This document shows, one piece after another, positions 9,469 to 18,150 of a stretch of 64,000 nucleotides of DNA (position 1 is the stretch's first letter; the number at the start of each line of letters is the position of its first letter). A model generated the notes under the pieces. That model saw only the letters and a program-made list of their open reading frames with translations, ran no database searches and was not told where the DNA came from. The stretch is taken from positions 434,001 through 498,000 of the forward strand of contig JANSYI010000002.1 in the NCBI GenBank assembly GCA_024742475.1. The letters run 5' to 3'. The translations under genes and the position numbers were made by a program. The stretch comes from a bacterium. GTDB lineage: Bacteria > Myxococcota_A > Polyangia > Nannocystales > Nannocystaceae.

Positions 9469-10005
9469 GTGAGCCGTTCGGAGCGATTCCGTGTAGAGGT
9501 GGGCGAGCAGTCGCTCGACGTCGAGTTGGTGCCCGGGGACGACGGCACCCTGCGCGCGACCGTTGGGGAGAACACGTTCACCGTGGATGCGGCCCCCGAC
9601 GGGTCGTGGAGCGTGCGCCCCGAGGGCAGCACCACGCAGCAGCGGGTGTGGTTCGACCGCGGAAAGGGTCGGCCCACCTACGCGGCCGCCAGCGGTGACA
9701 CGGCCCCGGTGCACGTGCAGACCGCCGCAGAGGCTGCGCTGGCTGCCGCGCTCGAAGAAGCTGCCGGTGGGGCCGGTGGCGGAGGTGCCGTGAAGGCACC
9801 CATGCCCGGACGCGTGGTCAAGGCCCTGGTCGCCGAGGGCGACACGGTCGAGGCCGGCCAGCCCGTCATCATCGTGGAGGCGATGAAGATGGAGAACGAG
9901 GTGACCGCGGCCGGGCCCGGCGTGGTCCGCAGCATCAACGTGTCTGCGGGAGACACCGTCGACGCGGGTGCCGTGCTCGTCGAGCTCGAACCTCACGCCA
10001 ACTGA
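9469..10005 (+). CDS. biotinyl-domain carrier protein
   Basis: 178-aa protein starting at GTG 9469. Residues 1-65 form a beta-rich N-terminal part like that preceding the carrier domain of acyl-CoA carboxylase biotin subunits. A short Ala/Gly linker (about 85-103) leads to a C-terminal biotinyl domain with the biotinylation motif EAMKMEN (Lys140). It would carry CO2 between a biotin carboxylase and a carboxyltransferase, neither of which is encoded in this window. It is sandwiched between two ArsA-like ATPase genes on the opposite strand: 18 bases from the start of one, and overlapping the 3' end of the other by 13 bases. The arrangement is tight, but a functional link is unproven. Confidence 0.88.
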   Translation: MSRSERFRVEVGEQSLDVELVPGDDGTLRATVGENTFTVDAAPDGSWSVRPEGSTTQQRVWFDRGKGRPTYAAASGDTAPVHVQTAAEAALAAALEEAAGGAGGGGAVKAPMPGRVVKALVAEGDTVEAGQPVIIVEAMKMENEVTAAGPGVVRSINVSAGDTVDAGAVLVELEPHAN

Positions 10006-10985
10006 TCTCCTCGGTCTCCGAGCACCTGCAAGAACGCCCGCACGGAGGCGCGGTCCGACACGCCTCGCCATCGCCACGGCAGCGTGGTCCACGCCCCGGC
10101 GCCGCATCCGAGCGCCGCCTGGCTTCGGCTCCACGCGTCGACGTCGCCGGCCTGGGCTCGGCCGATGTCCCCGATGCGGTTGACCTGCTCGGCAAACGCA
10201 GCAGCCAGACCCTGCGCGTCCGAGGACGGCTCCGGCACGACGGGCACGTCGCTGGGCCACAGACCGTTGACCACGATCGCCGCGACGTGCATGCGCAGCT
10301 TGGCGCGCAGCGTGGCGCCCAGCTCGCCCAGCTCGGTGAGCGGCCAGGCCTCGGGCAACCCGACGAGCACCGCCTGGGTGACCTCGGGATCTTCGAGCGC
10401 GGCCTGCATGAGGCGCGCCTCGGACGTCAGCGGACCGCTGGGGACGGTCTCCAGGATCGCCTGCGGGACGCCGAGCGTGTAGATGAGGTGGCCCGTGGCC
10501 GGACCGTCGAAGATGACGCAGTCGAAGTCGCCGCCGCGGACGGCCTCGTGCCACGCTTTGCCCAGCAGCGAGAAGTCGTCGAGGCCCGGGATCGCGCGCA
10601 TGAGGCGACGGACGACCGTGTTGTCGAACACCGCCGAGGACACCCTCTGCGAGTGGATCACCATGCCCCCGTACTCGCGAATACACGTCTGCGGGACGAG
10701 CCGCTGGACCCACAGCGAGTCGCCGACCTGCTGCCTCGCGTCACTGAGCGCCTCGGCCCCGAGCATCCACGCGAGGCGATCGTCGTGGCCCGTGGTGGCG
10801 ACGAGCACCCGCTTGCCGCGAGCGGAGAGCGCGACACCGAGCAGCGCAGCGAGCGTGGTGCGGCCGACGCCTCCCTTGCCGCTGACCACCACGAGTCGAC
10901 GACGACTGAGGTCGTCGAAGATCGCGGGTACGCTGCGCTTCTCGAGCGCGGGCTGTTGCCCGGCCATCGGGACGGAGCCTGGCAT
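9993..10985 (-). CDS. ArsA-like ATPase with Arg in place of the Walker A lysine
   Basis: 330-aa ArsA-family protein. Its P-loop reads SGKGGVGRTT: the signature lysine Lys37 is kept, but the Walker A lysine is Arg42. The switch I region, normally TIDPA, is TTGHDD, and the Walker B/switch II region is VIFDGPATGH. This is the reverse of the upstream paralogue at 8305-9450, which keeps the Walker A lysine and lacks the signature lysine, so the two could form a complementary heterodimer like the Rv3679/Rv3680 pair. The ATG at 10985 is chosen; ATG 10967 is an in-frame alternative. It converges on the biotinyl gene with a 13-base overlap. Confidence 0.85.
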   Translation of the reverse strand: MPGSVPMAGQQPALEKRSVPAIFDDLSRRRLVVVSGKGGVGRTTLAALLGVALSARGKRVLVATTGHDDRLAWMLGAEALSDARQQVGDSLWVQRLVPQTCIREYGGMVIHSQRVSSAVFDNTVVRRLMRAIPGLDDFSLLGKAWHEAVRGGDFDCVIFDGPATGHLIYTLGVPQAILETVPSGPLTSEARLMQAALEDPEVTQAVLVGLPEAWPLTELGELGATLRAKLRMHVAAIVVNGLWPSDVPVVPEPSSDAQGLAAAFAEQVNRIGDIGRAQAGDVDAWSRSQAALGCGAGAWTTLPWRWRGVSDRASVRAFLQVLGDRGDQLA

Positions 10986-11083
10986 AGGGATCCGCGGGAG
11001 GCCATAGTCTCGGCTCTACAATTCCCGTAGACTCCGGGCCCGCTCCGCGCGGGAAGCGCAGCCCCAGCCGAAGCAGGTCCCCC

Positions 11084-11854
11084 GTGGCGGTCGAGATTCA
11101 CAACAAAGAAGGCATCGAAAAAATGCGAGCCACGTGCCGGCTCGCCGCCTCGGTTCTCGAGTTCATCGAGCCGCACGTCGTCCCGGGCGTGACGACCGAG
11201 AAGCTCGACGAGCTGTGCCATGCGTACATTCTCGACCACAAGGCCATCCCGGCGCCGCTCAACTACAAGGGCTTCCCCAAGTCTATCTGCACCTCGATCA
11301 ACGAGGTCGTCTGCCACGGCATCCCCGAGAAACGTGAGCTGCGCGACGGGGACATCATCAACGTCGACATCACGACGATCCTCGACGGCTACCACGGCGA
11401 CACCTCCGAGATGTTCGTGGTCGGCGAGGTGCCCGCGCACGTCCACAAGCTCATCGACGTCACGCGCCGCTCGCTGTGGCTTGGCATCCACGAGGTCGCG
11501 CCGGGCAAGCGCGTCGGCGACATCGGCGCAGCGATCTACGAGTTCGCCCACGGCGAGCACGGCTACGGCGTCGTCGAGGCGTTCTGTGGTCACGGCATCG
11601 GCCGCAAGTTCCACACCGAGCCCCAGATCGCGCACCGCGGCAAGCGAGGCCGGGGCAAGCGCCTCGCGGCCGGCATGACCTTCACGATCGAGCCGATGAT
11701 CAACGAAGGCTCGCCGCACTGCGAGATCCTCGACGACGACTGGACCGCCGTGACCATCGACAACAAGCTCTCGGCGCAGGCCGAGCACACGATCTTGGTC
11801 ACCGACGACGGATACGACGTCTTGACCAAGCGCGACGGCGCGTTCTCGATGTGA
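11084..11854 (+). CDS. map: type I methionine aminopeptidase
   Basis: 256-aa cytoplasmic metalloprotease that removes the initiator Met from nascent proteins. All catalytic and metal-binding residues of the family are visible: His78 (CHGIP), Asp95 (NVDIT), Asp106 (HGDTSEM), His170 (GHGIGR), Glu203 (TIEPMI) and Glu234 (AEHTI). Length and composition match bacterial type I enzymes without an N-terminal zinc-finger extension. The start is GTG 11084, which gives the usual N-terminus (MAVEIHNKEGIEKM). The gene stands alone rather than in the adk-map-infA ribosomal cluster seen in many bacteria. The next gene begins 41 bases downstream on the same strand. Confidence 0.96.
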   Translation: MAVEIHNKEGIEKMRATCRLAASVLEFIEPHVVPGVTTEKLDELCHAYILDHKAIPAPLNYKGFPKSICTSINEVVCHGIPEKRELRDGDIINVDITTILDGYHGDTSEMFVVGEVPAHVHKLIDVTRRSLWLGIHEVAPGKRVGDIGAAIYEFAHGEHGYGVVEAFCGHGIGRKFHTEPQIAHRGKRGRGKRLAAGMTFTIEPMINEGSPHCEILDDDWTAVTIDNKLSAQAEHTILVTDDGYDVLTKRDGAFSM

Positions 11855-11894
11855 CGGCGTGCGGGGCGGGCCCCGCACCCCCTATCATCGCCGC

Positions 11895-13904
11895 ATGGCG
11901 AAGCCTCCAGTCCTCACCGCCTGCCCTCTGGACTGCCCCGATGCCTGCAGCCTCTCGGTGCATGTCGAGGACGAGCGCATCGAGTCGATTGCAGGCGACG
12001 CTCGCAATGGACTGACCGATGGGGTGATCTGCGGAAAGGTCCGTCGCTTCGATCGACACGTCTACAGCGCCGAGCGGATCGAGACCCCGGCGATTCGAGA
12101 CGGAACGAAGGGCTCGGGTTCGTTCCGTCCGGTCTCGTGGGACGAGGCCCTCGAGGTGGTGGCGTCACGTCTCATGGAGATCCGCGCCCGCTCCGGAGGC
12201 GAAGCGATCCTCCCGTTCTCCTATGGAGGGAGCAACGGCGTACTCACCGAGGGCACGCTCGATACGCGATGGTTCCATCGACTCGGGGCGTCGCGTCTGC
12301 GGCGAACGATCTGCGCGGCCGCGACGTCTCGAGCGCAGCAGGGCCTGTACGGGATGATGCCGGGCGTCGACGTCCGCGACTACGTGCACGCCTCGCTCAT
12401 CGTGGTGTGGGGGTTCAACCCGCACGCGAGCGGCATTCACTTGGTACCGGTGCTGAAGGAGGCGCGCGAGCGCGGCGCAACGCTCGTGGTGGTCGACCCA
12501 CGACGTACGCCCCTGGCCAAGGCCGCCGACCTGCACCTGGGGCTGCGGCCGGGCACGGACCTCGTGCTGGCGCTGGCGGTGACGCGTTGGATGTTCGAGC
12601 ACGGTCGCGCAGACCAGGCGTTTCTCGACGCGCACACGAGCGGAGCGTCCACCCTGCGCGCTCGCGCCGAGCCGTGGAGTCTGCAGCGTGCCGCCGAGGT
12701 GTCAGGCCTGCCCTCTGAAGACATCGAGGCTTTTGCCAAGATGTATGCCGACGCATCGCCGGCCGTCATCCGCTGCGGCTGGGGACTCGAACGCAACCGC
12801 AACGGAGGCTCGGCCGTCGCGTCCGTGCTCGCCTTGCCCGCCGTGGGGGGTAAGTTCGGGCCTCCCGGTGGCGGTTTCACCATGAGCCAAAGCCGCACGT
12901 TCCGCTGGGACCTCGATGCCGTCGTCGCCGCCGGCGAGCCCTCGGTCCGAGCCGTGAACATGAACCGGCTCGGCCCGGCCCTGCTCGGCGCGGACCCGCC
13001 GATCGAGGCGCTGTTCGTCTACAACGCCAACCCGCTCGCGACCGTCCCCGACCAAGAGCGCGTCCGGGCAGGGCTCGCGCGCGAAGACCTGTTCACCGTC
13101 GTGTTCGACCAAGTGCACACGGACACTGCAACCTGGGCCGACGTGCTCTTGCCCGCGACGACGTTCCTCGAACACCACGACCTCACCCGGGGCTACGGCG
13201 CCACCGTGCTCAACCGGATCCGCCCCGCGATTCCTCCCGTCGGCCAGGCTCGCCCGAACTACGCCGTGTTCGCCGACCTCCTCGAGCGCACCGGCCTCGC
13301 GCACGAGGACGACATCACCGACCCCGACGCCCTCGCCGAGGCGGTGCTCGCATCCGCCTCACTCGAGCCCGAACACCGCAGCGCGCTCCTCGAGCGCGGG
13401 ACCCTCGACGCGCCAACACCCGGCGCGCTTTTTCGAGACCGGTTTGCGCGCACCGCCGACGCCAAGATCCACCTGTGCCCTCCTGACCTCGACGCCGAGT
13501 GTCAGGCACAGACCGGTGAGCCCCTGTACACCTACAAGGCAGATCCCGGCACCGAGCGCCATCCTCTGGCGCTGATCTCCCCTGCGACCTCGAAGCTCAT
13601 CAACTCGACGATGGGGCAGCTGTTCCCCGGTCCGGCCCGGGTGCGGATGCACCCCGCGGACGCCCACGCCCGGGGCATCCACGATGGCACTGCGGTGCGC
13701 GTCTTCAACGACCTCGGCGCCGTCGAGTGCGACGTCGAGGTGTCCGACGCCGTGCGCCCCGGCGTCGTGAGCTTGGACAAGGGCCTGTGGCAACGGCACA
13801 CCCGCAACGGGAACACGTCCAACGCCCTGTGCCCCACCACGCTCACGGACCTGGGCCGCGGAGCGACGTTCAACGACGCCCGGGTCGACGTCGAAAAGGC
13901 CTGA
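11895..13904 (+). CDS. molybdopterin-dependent oxidoreductase, DMSO reductase superfamily
   Basis: 669-aa cytoplasmic-type molybdenum enzyme without a Tat signal. It has an N-terminal 4Fe-4S site (Cys10, Cys14, Cys18, Cys46, from CPLDCPDAC and VICGK), then the molybdopterin-binding domains (WGFNPHAS, VVVDPRRTPLAKAADLHL, YNANPLATVPDQ) and a C-terminal dinucleotide-binding domain (LGRG, LISPATSKLINSTMGQ). Cys140 in TICAAAT may be the Mo ligand, but I am not certain of that alignment. The substrate cannot be assigned from sequence; it groups by eye with formate dehydrogenase/biotin sulfoxide reductase-like orphan enzymes. There is no electron-transfer subunit gene nearby. An in-frame GTG at 11859 is possible, but ATG 11895 fits the family start. 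Confidence 0.88.
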   Translation: MAKPPVLTACPLDCPDACSLSVHVEDERIESIAGDARNGLTDGVICGKVRRFDRHVYSAERIETPAIRDGTKGSGSFRPVSWDEALEVVASRLMEIRARSGGEAILPFSYGGSNGVLTEGTLDTRWFHRLGASRLRRTICAAATSRAQQGLYGMMPGVDVRDYVHASLIVVWGFNPHASGIHLVPVLKEARERGATLVVVDPRRTPLAKAADLHLGLRPGTDLVLALAVTRWMFEHGRADQAFLDAHTSGASTLRARAEPWSLQRAAEVSGLPSEDIEAFAKMYADASPAVIRCGWGLERNRNGGSAVASVLALPAVGGKFGPPGGGFTMSQSRTFRWDLDAVVAAGEPSVRAVNMNRLGPALLGADPPIEALFVYNANPLATVPDQERVRAGLAREDLFTVVFDQVHTDTATWADVLLPATTFLEHHDLTRGYGATVLNRIRPAIPPVGQARPNYAVFADLLERTGLAHEDDITDPDALAEAVLASASLEPEHRSALLERGTLDAPTPGALFRDRFARTADAKIHLCPPDLDAECQAQTGEPLYTYKADPGTERHPLALISPATSKLINSTMGQLFPGPARVRMHPADAHARGIHDGTAVRVFNDLGAVECDVEVSDAVRPGVVSLDKGLWQRHTRNGNTSNALCPTTLTDLGRGATFNDARVDVEKA

Positions 13905-13968
13905 CGCGCGACGCTCGTTTTCGGACACTTTCGGACTTTGGGCGAGCCGCTATCATGGCGCGCCCTCG

Positions 13969-16683
13969 ATGGACGACGAGCCCAAAGATTCCGACGCGTC
14001 GGACGCCACCGAGCCCGGCACGGAGCCGAGTACGCCGAGCGAAGACAGCGGCATCGTCCGCGCCGTGCTGACCGGCGGCGCCAATGTTCGCGCCGACGGG
14101 CCTGACGAGGCCCCGGCCCCCGGCGATCTCGTCCGCGGGACCACCGTCGGGAGCTACGTCATTCTCAGCCAGCTCTCGGGCGACGACGACGACAGCGTCT
14201 ACGCGGCGTTCGACGCTCGGAGCGATCGCAAGGTCGCGCTCAAGGTCATCGAGGTGGGCGACGACGACGACGACGACGCGCAGTCGCGTCGCGAAGCGAT
14301 GATCGCAGGCGCCATGCGGTCGGGCAGCGTCGACCATCCGGGCATCGTCGCGGTGCGCGACGCCGGCACCGTGGGCCGCGCCGTCTACGTCGCGATGGAG
14401 TTCATCGACGGCATCGACCTCCGCCAATGGATGGAAGCGCGGGACGAGCCCTTCCCGTGGCCGGAAGTGCTGCGCGTCTTTCGGGAAGCGGGCGCAGGCC
14501 TGGCCGCCGCGCACGCGGCCGGCTGCGTGCACGGCGACTTCACCCCCAGCCGCGTGTTCATGGAGAAGTCGGGCCGCATCTGCGTGTTCGACTTCGGCTT
14601 GGCCACGCCGGCTGCCGAGGTCTCGAGCCCCGGCCTGACCATGAAGTCGCTCGAGGAGGGCCTGGGGGCCGCGGTCACGCACTCGGGCAGCAAGGCCCTC
14701 GACGACGCAGGCGAGGACAGCGTGCTCGAAGGGCTGCCACGCGCCGAGCTCGTCGGAACACCTCGCTATCTCGCCCCCGAGGTTCACGCCGGCATGGAGC
14801 CCGACGCCAAAGCCGACCAGTTCGCGTTCTGTGCGGCCATGTACGAGGCCCTCTATGGCGAGGTGCCCTTCGTCGGCGACTCGCCGGCCACCATCGCCAA
14901 GGCGGCCCTTGGTCACGCCGTCCGCCCCGCGCCGCAGGACTCCGACGTCCCGCAGTGGCTGCGCGAGGTCTTGGTCAAAGGGCTCAGCCCGCGTCGACGC
15001 GACCGCTACGGATCCATGGAGGTGCTCCTGCGCGAGCTCGAGCACGACCCCAAGGGTCGACGCCGCCGTTGGGTTGCGGGCGTGGGCGTGCTCGTCGGAG
15101 CGGCCGCGGTGGCCAGCGTCATCGCGTTGCTCCTCGAGCGGGAGGCGTCTCGTTGCGAAGCGGACGCGGCGCTGCTCGAGGGAGCGTGGGACTCCGACAC
15201 CCGCGCCTCGATCGAGGCCGCGTTCATGGCCACCACGAGCCCACGCGCCGCGGACAGCTGGGACGCCGTGCAGACGAGCATGGACGACTGGACCGAGCAG
15301 TGGCTGGAGTACCGCGCGCTCGCGTGCACGGTTCGGCAGGTCGACGACGACGAGGCCATGTTCGCGCGACGCAACGCGTGCCTCGAAGGCGTGCTCCAGC
15401 CCTTTGCTGCGTTCGCGGGGTCGCTTGCCGAGGGCGACGCGTCGGCGGGACCGCTGAGCAGCGCGCAACGGGTGGTCAACGGCCTGTGGCGACCGGCCGA
15501 CTGCCGCGCCCCTGACATGCTCGACTACGCCGCGCCCTCCGAGGAAGGTGGCACGCGCGACGTCGACCGCGCCTGGTTCCTTCTGCTCGCAGGCGAACAC
15601 GACGCAGCGCGAGCGCTCGCCACCGAGGTCGCCGCGCGCACGTCGGGGGTTGAGCACACCCGCACGTCCGTCCGCGCGCGCCTCATCGCGGGGCTCGCTG
15701 CGGGCCGCGCGGGCGCGCCCGATGCAGCCAACCTCCTGCACGAAGCCGCATCGGTCGCCGCCGCCGCGGGCCTGAGAATCCCGCAAGCCGAGGCATGGAT
15801 CGCGTTGGCTCGATACGAAACGATCGCGAACCAGCCGTCGGCGCTCGCCCACGCCCAAACCCTGGTCGACGCAATCAAGATCGATCGGCTCCGAGCGCAG
15901 CTGCTCATGGCCCGTGGCGCGCGCCAACGGGTGATGGGGCGCGACCGTGACGCGTTGGACTCGTACCACCGCGCGCTGGCGCTGCTGCCCGACGATGACA
16001 CCCGCGCGACGATCCTCCGCAGCGACATCCTGCTCGAGCTGGGCGAGCTCGCAGGTAGCCGCGAAGAATGGAAGACCGCCTCGCAGTACCTCGCCGAGGT
16101 GCTGGCGATCCGCGAACGCACCTTCGGTCCTGCGCACCCCGAACTCATCGAAGCCTTGGGCGCCCACGGGCACGCCCAGCTCGGATTGGGGCTCCCCACC
16201 GATGCCCAGCGCAGCTATGACCGCGCGCTCGTCATCGCCAAGCAGACCGACCCGGCCCCCACCGTCATCTCCGAGCTTCAAACCGCGATGGGACGACTCG
16301 AGGCCTCCCGTGGCCAACACACGCTGGCCGCCTCGCACTACGACGAGGCGGTGCGGGTTCTCGAGGGCACCGGGGCCGACGCGATGTTGGCCGAGGCGCT
16401 GCTCGGGCTGGGGCTCGCCCGCCTCGACGCCGGCACCCCCAGCAGAGCCACCCCGCCGCTCGAGCGCGCGGCCGTGCTCGCCTCGCGCGTGGGCTGGACC
16501 GAGAACCGCCGCTCACGAATCCACGAGGCCCTCGGCCGCAGCCTCGTCCAGAGCGATCCGAGCGGCGCGCTCCAGGCCTACCGCAAGGCGCTCCGCTCCG
16601 CCCCCGCTGCCGACGCCCAACGCCTCGAGCGCGCCATCGAGGCCTTGACCCTCGAGGTCGAAGAGCCGGACGACGCCCCTTGA
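13969..16683 (+). CDS. kinase-TPR membrane protein with degenerate Ser/Thr kinase domain
   Basis: 904-aa protein with an acidic Asp/Glu/Pro N-terminus (1-45), a Ser/Thr kinase fold (about 50-350), one transmembrane helix (about 368-390), a Cys-containing helical domain and a TPR array (about 550-880). The ATP lysine is kept (Lys92 in VALK), as are the catalytic Asp190 and DFG Asp208, but the glycine loop is an Asp run (SGDDDDS). The catalytic loop is HGDFTPSR: Lys to Thr192 and the Mg-binding Asn to Arg195. It is probably a pseudokinase or a very weak kinase. It has the same layout as the paralogue at 43426-46095. It lies 64 bases after the oxidoreductase; downstream it converges with a lipoprotein gene. 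Confidence 0.9.
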   Translation: MDDEPKDSDASDATEPGTEPSTPSEDSGIVRAVLTGGANVRADGPDEAPAPGDLVRGTTVGSYVILSQLSGDDDDSVYAAFDARSDRKVALKVIEVGDDDDDDAQSRREAMIAGAMRSGSVDHPGIVAVRDAGTVGRAVYVAMEFIDGIDLRQWMEARDEPFPWPEVLRVFREAGAGLAAAHAAGCVHGDFTPSRVFMEKSGRICVFDFGLATPAAEVSSPGLTMKSLEEGLGAAVTHSGSKALDDAGEDSVLEGLPRAELVGTPRYLAPEVHAGMEPDAKADQFAFCAAMYEALYGEVPFVGDSPATIAKAALGHAVRPAPQDSDVPQWLREVLVKGLSPRRRDRYGSMEVLLRELEHDPKGRRRRWVAGVGVLVGAAAVASVIALLLEREASRCEADAALLEGAWDSDTRASIEAAFMATTSPRAADSWDAVQTSMDDWTEQWLEYRALACTVRQVDDDEAMFARRNACLEGVLQPFAAFAGSLAEGDASAGPLSSAQRVVNGLWRPADCRAPDMLDYAAPSEEGGTRDVDRAWFLLLAGEHDAARALATEVAARTSGVEHTRTSVRARLIAGLAAGRAGAPDAANLLHEAASVAAAAGLRIPQAEAWIALARYETIANQPSALAHAQTLVDAIKIDRLRAQLLMARGARQRVMGRDRDALDSYHRALALLPDDDTRATILRSDILLELGELAGSREEWKTASQYLAEVLAIRERTFGPAHPELIEALGAHGHAQLGLGLPTDAQRSYDRALVIAKQTDPAPTVISELQTAMGRLEASRGQHTLAASHYDEAVRVLEGTGADAMLAEALLGLGLARLDAGTPSRATPPLERAAVLASRVGWTENRRSRIHEALGRSLVQSDPSGALQAYRKALRSAPAADAQRLERAIEALTLEVEEPDDAP

Positions 16684-16705
16684 GCCGAAGCGCGGGGCCA
16701 CGCCC

Positions 16706-18112
16706 CTACCGCGGCGCGACGCGCTGAAGGAACTGCTCGATGTCGACCGGCGGCGGGTAGCCCGACTCGGCGAACTCTTCCTTGGCCAAGACGCCGTGGC
16801 CGTGCGCGACCTCGTACTCGCCCAGCCGCACGTCGAGCGTCGCAGCGAAGAAGTAGCGCAGCCCGCGGCGCATCGGATCGGGTTCGCTGTCGATCGCGCT
16901 GAGCATCGCATCGCGGCTGATCTGCGCCGCCAGCGGCTCGGTCGCCATGAAGACGACGCTCTCGAGGTTCATGCCGACCTCGCGCACCCCTTCGGGATCG
17001 AGTGGTCCTTCGAGCATGAACGGCTCGAGTCGCTTGGCGACGTAGTCGACCGCGTCGTCGGGATTGGAGGCGGAGGCGATGATCGTGGCCGTGGCCAGGA
17101 TCGATGGCGCGTGCAGCGGGTTGGCGGCGAGGGCCTTGGCGTAGTGGGCCTTGGCGTTCTTGTCGTCCTTGCGTGCGCGCGCAACCTCGCCGCGAACGAA
17201 CCACCCTTCGCTGACGTTGCCCGAGTCCTCGAGCTGCGTGTAGCGCTCGATCGACTCGTTGGCGAGCGCGTCGGCCTCGTCGAGCTTCTCTTCCTCGAGC
17301 GCGATGACGGCGAGCATGAAGACCACGGCGGGGTGGTCGAAGCCGCCTTCTCGGGCCTGAAGAAGGAACGGGCGCGCGGCCGTGCCCGAGAAGCGGTTCA
17401 TCTGCACCCCAGCCCACAGGTACGCCAGGTCCGGGGTGAGGTGCCCTTCGGCAGCGAGCGTCGCGAGGTCGGACTCGAGCGTGCTCGCCGACATCTCCGC
17501 GACCTCTTCGTTGGCGGGACACCGCTGAGAGAACGCCGCGACTCTCGCCCTCGCGATGCGTGCCTGCACCGCCAGCGCCTCGTCGTCGCTGCCGATGGGC
17601 TCGTCGAGGTTGGTCAGCAACGCGAAGACGGACACGTCACCGGGTTCGACCTTCGTCTCCTCGGAGAAGTCCATCGTGCGCTCGGTGGCGCTGGGCTCTT
17701 CACCGTCGATGAGGCGCCACGCGACACCACGAATGCACATGGAGAAGTGCAGCGCGGCGAGATCGGCCCGCGCCACGGCCACCCACTGGCGCCCGGCTCC
17801 GGCCGCGGCGTCAGCCAACCGCTTGTCCGCCGAGGCCGCCTTGCCGTCTCGCAGCAGCTTGGAAGCATCCTCGAGGGCGCGGACGGCGGGCTCGGGCGCG
17901 TGGTTCTCCGCGACCTCGATCAGGGGCGTGAGGTCACGCCATGCGTACCAGTCGCCCATCGCGACCGCGCTTTGGCGGTTGCCCGGCTCCACGGTGCCTT
18001 TGCATCCGGACGCACAGAGACCGCTGAGCAGGGCCATGAGCAAGATCGTCGCGCGCACGGTCGCGGACCATAGCAGCCACCCGTGAGCGCGTCTGCTCCG
18101 GCGCTCCGCCAT
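16706..18112 (-). CDS. TPR-like lipoprotein
   Basis: 468-aa predicted lipoprotein. A long basic N-terminus precedes a hydrophobic segment ending in the lipobox LCASGC, after which the protein would be lipidated and envelope-anchored. The mature part is helical with repeated AxxxLxxA and AxxHYxKALAANP-type segments consistent with TPR or SEL1-like repeats (about 90-380). No enzymatic motif is seen. Start choice: ATG 18112; GTG 18127 is upstream, and GTG 18058 would give a more compact signal peptide. It is divergent from the FHA gene with 38 bases between them, so they share a control region. The specific function is unknown; TPR lipoproteins usually scaffold envelope complexes. Confidence 0.75.
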   Translation of the reverse strand: MAERRSRRAHGWLLWSATVRATILLMALLSGLCASGCKGTVEPGNRQSAVAMGDWYAWRDLTPLIEVAENHAPEPAVRALEDASKLLRDGKAASADKRLADAAAGAGRQWVAVARADLAALHFSMCIRGVAWRLIDGEEPSATERTMDFSEETKVEPGDVSVFALLTNLDEPIGSDDEALAVQARIARARVAAFSQRCPANEEVAEMSASTLESDLATLAAEGHLTPDLAYLWAGVQMNRFSGTAARPFLLQAREGGFDHPAVVFMLAVIALEEEKLDEADALANESIERYTQLEDSGNVSEGWFVRGEVARARKDDKNAKAHYAKALAANPLHAPSILATATIIASASNPDDAVDYVAKRLEPFMLEGPLDPEGVREVGMNLESVVFMATEPLAAQISRDAMLSAIDSEPDPMRRGLRYFFAATLDVRLGEYEVAHGHGVLAKEEFAESGYPPPVDIEQFLQRVAPR

Positions 18113-18150
18113 CGTAGCGGGCCGCACAGAAGCGCCCTACACTCGCCCTC

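Noticed and set aside
8305..10985. Arsenite efflux or resistance operon
   Set aside because: No arsB, arsC, arsD, arsR or ACR3 gene is nearby, and the pair resembles general ArsA-like housekeeping pairs with altered lysines.
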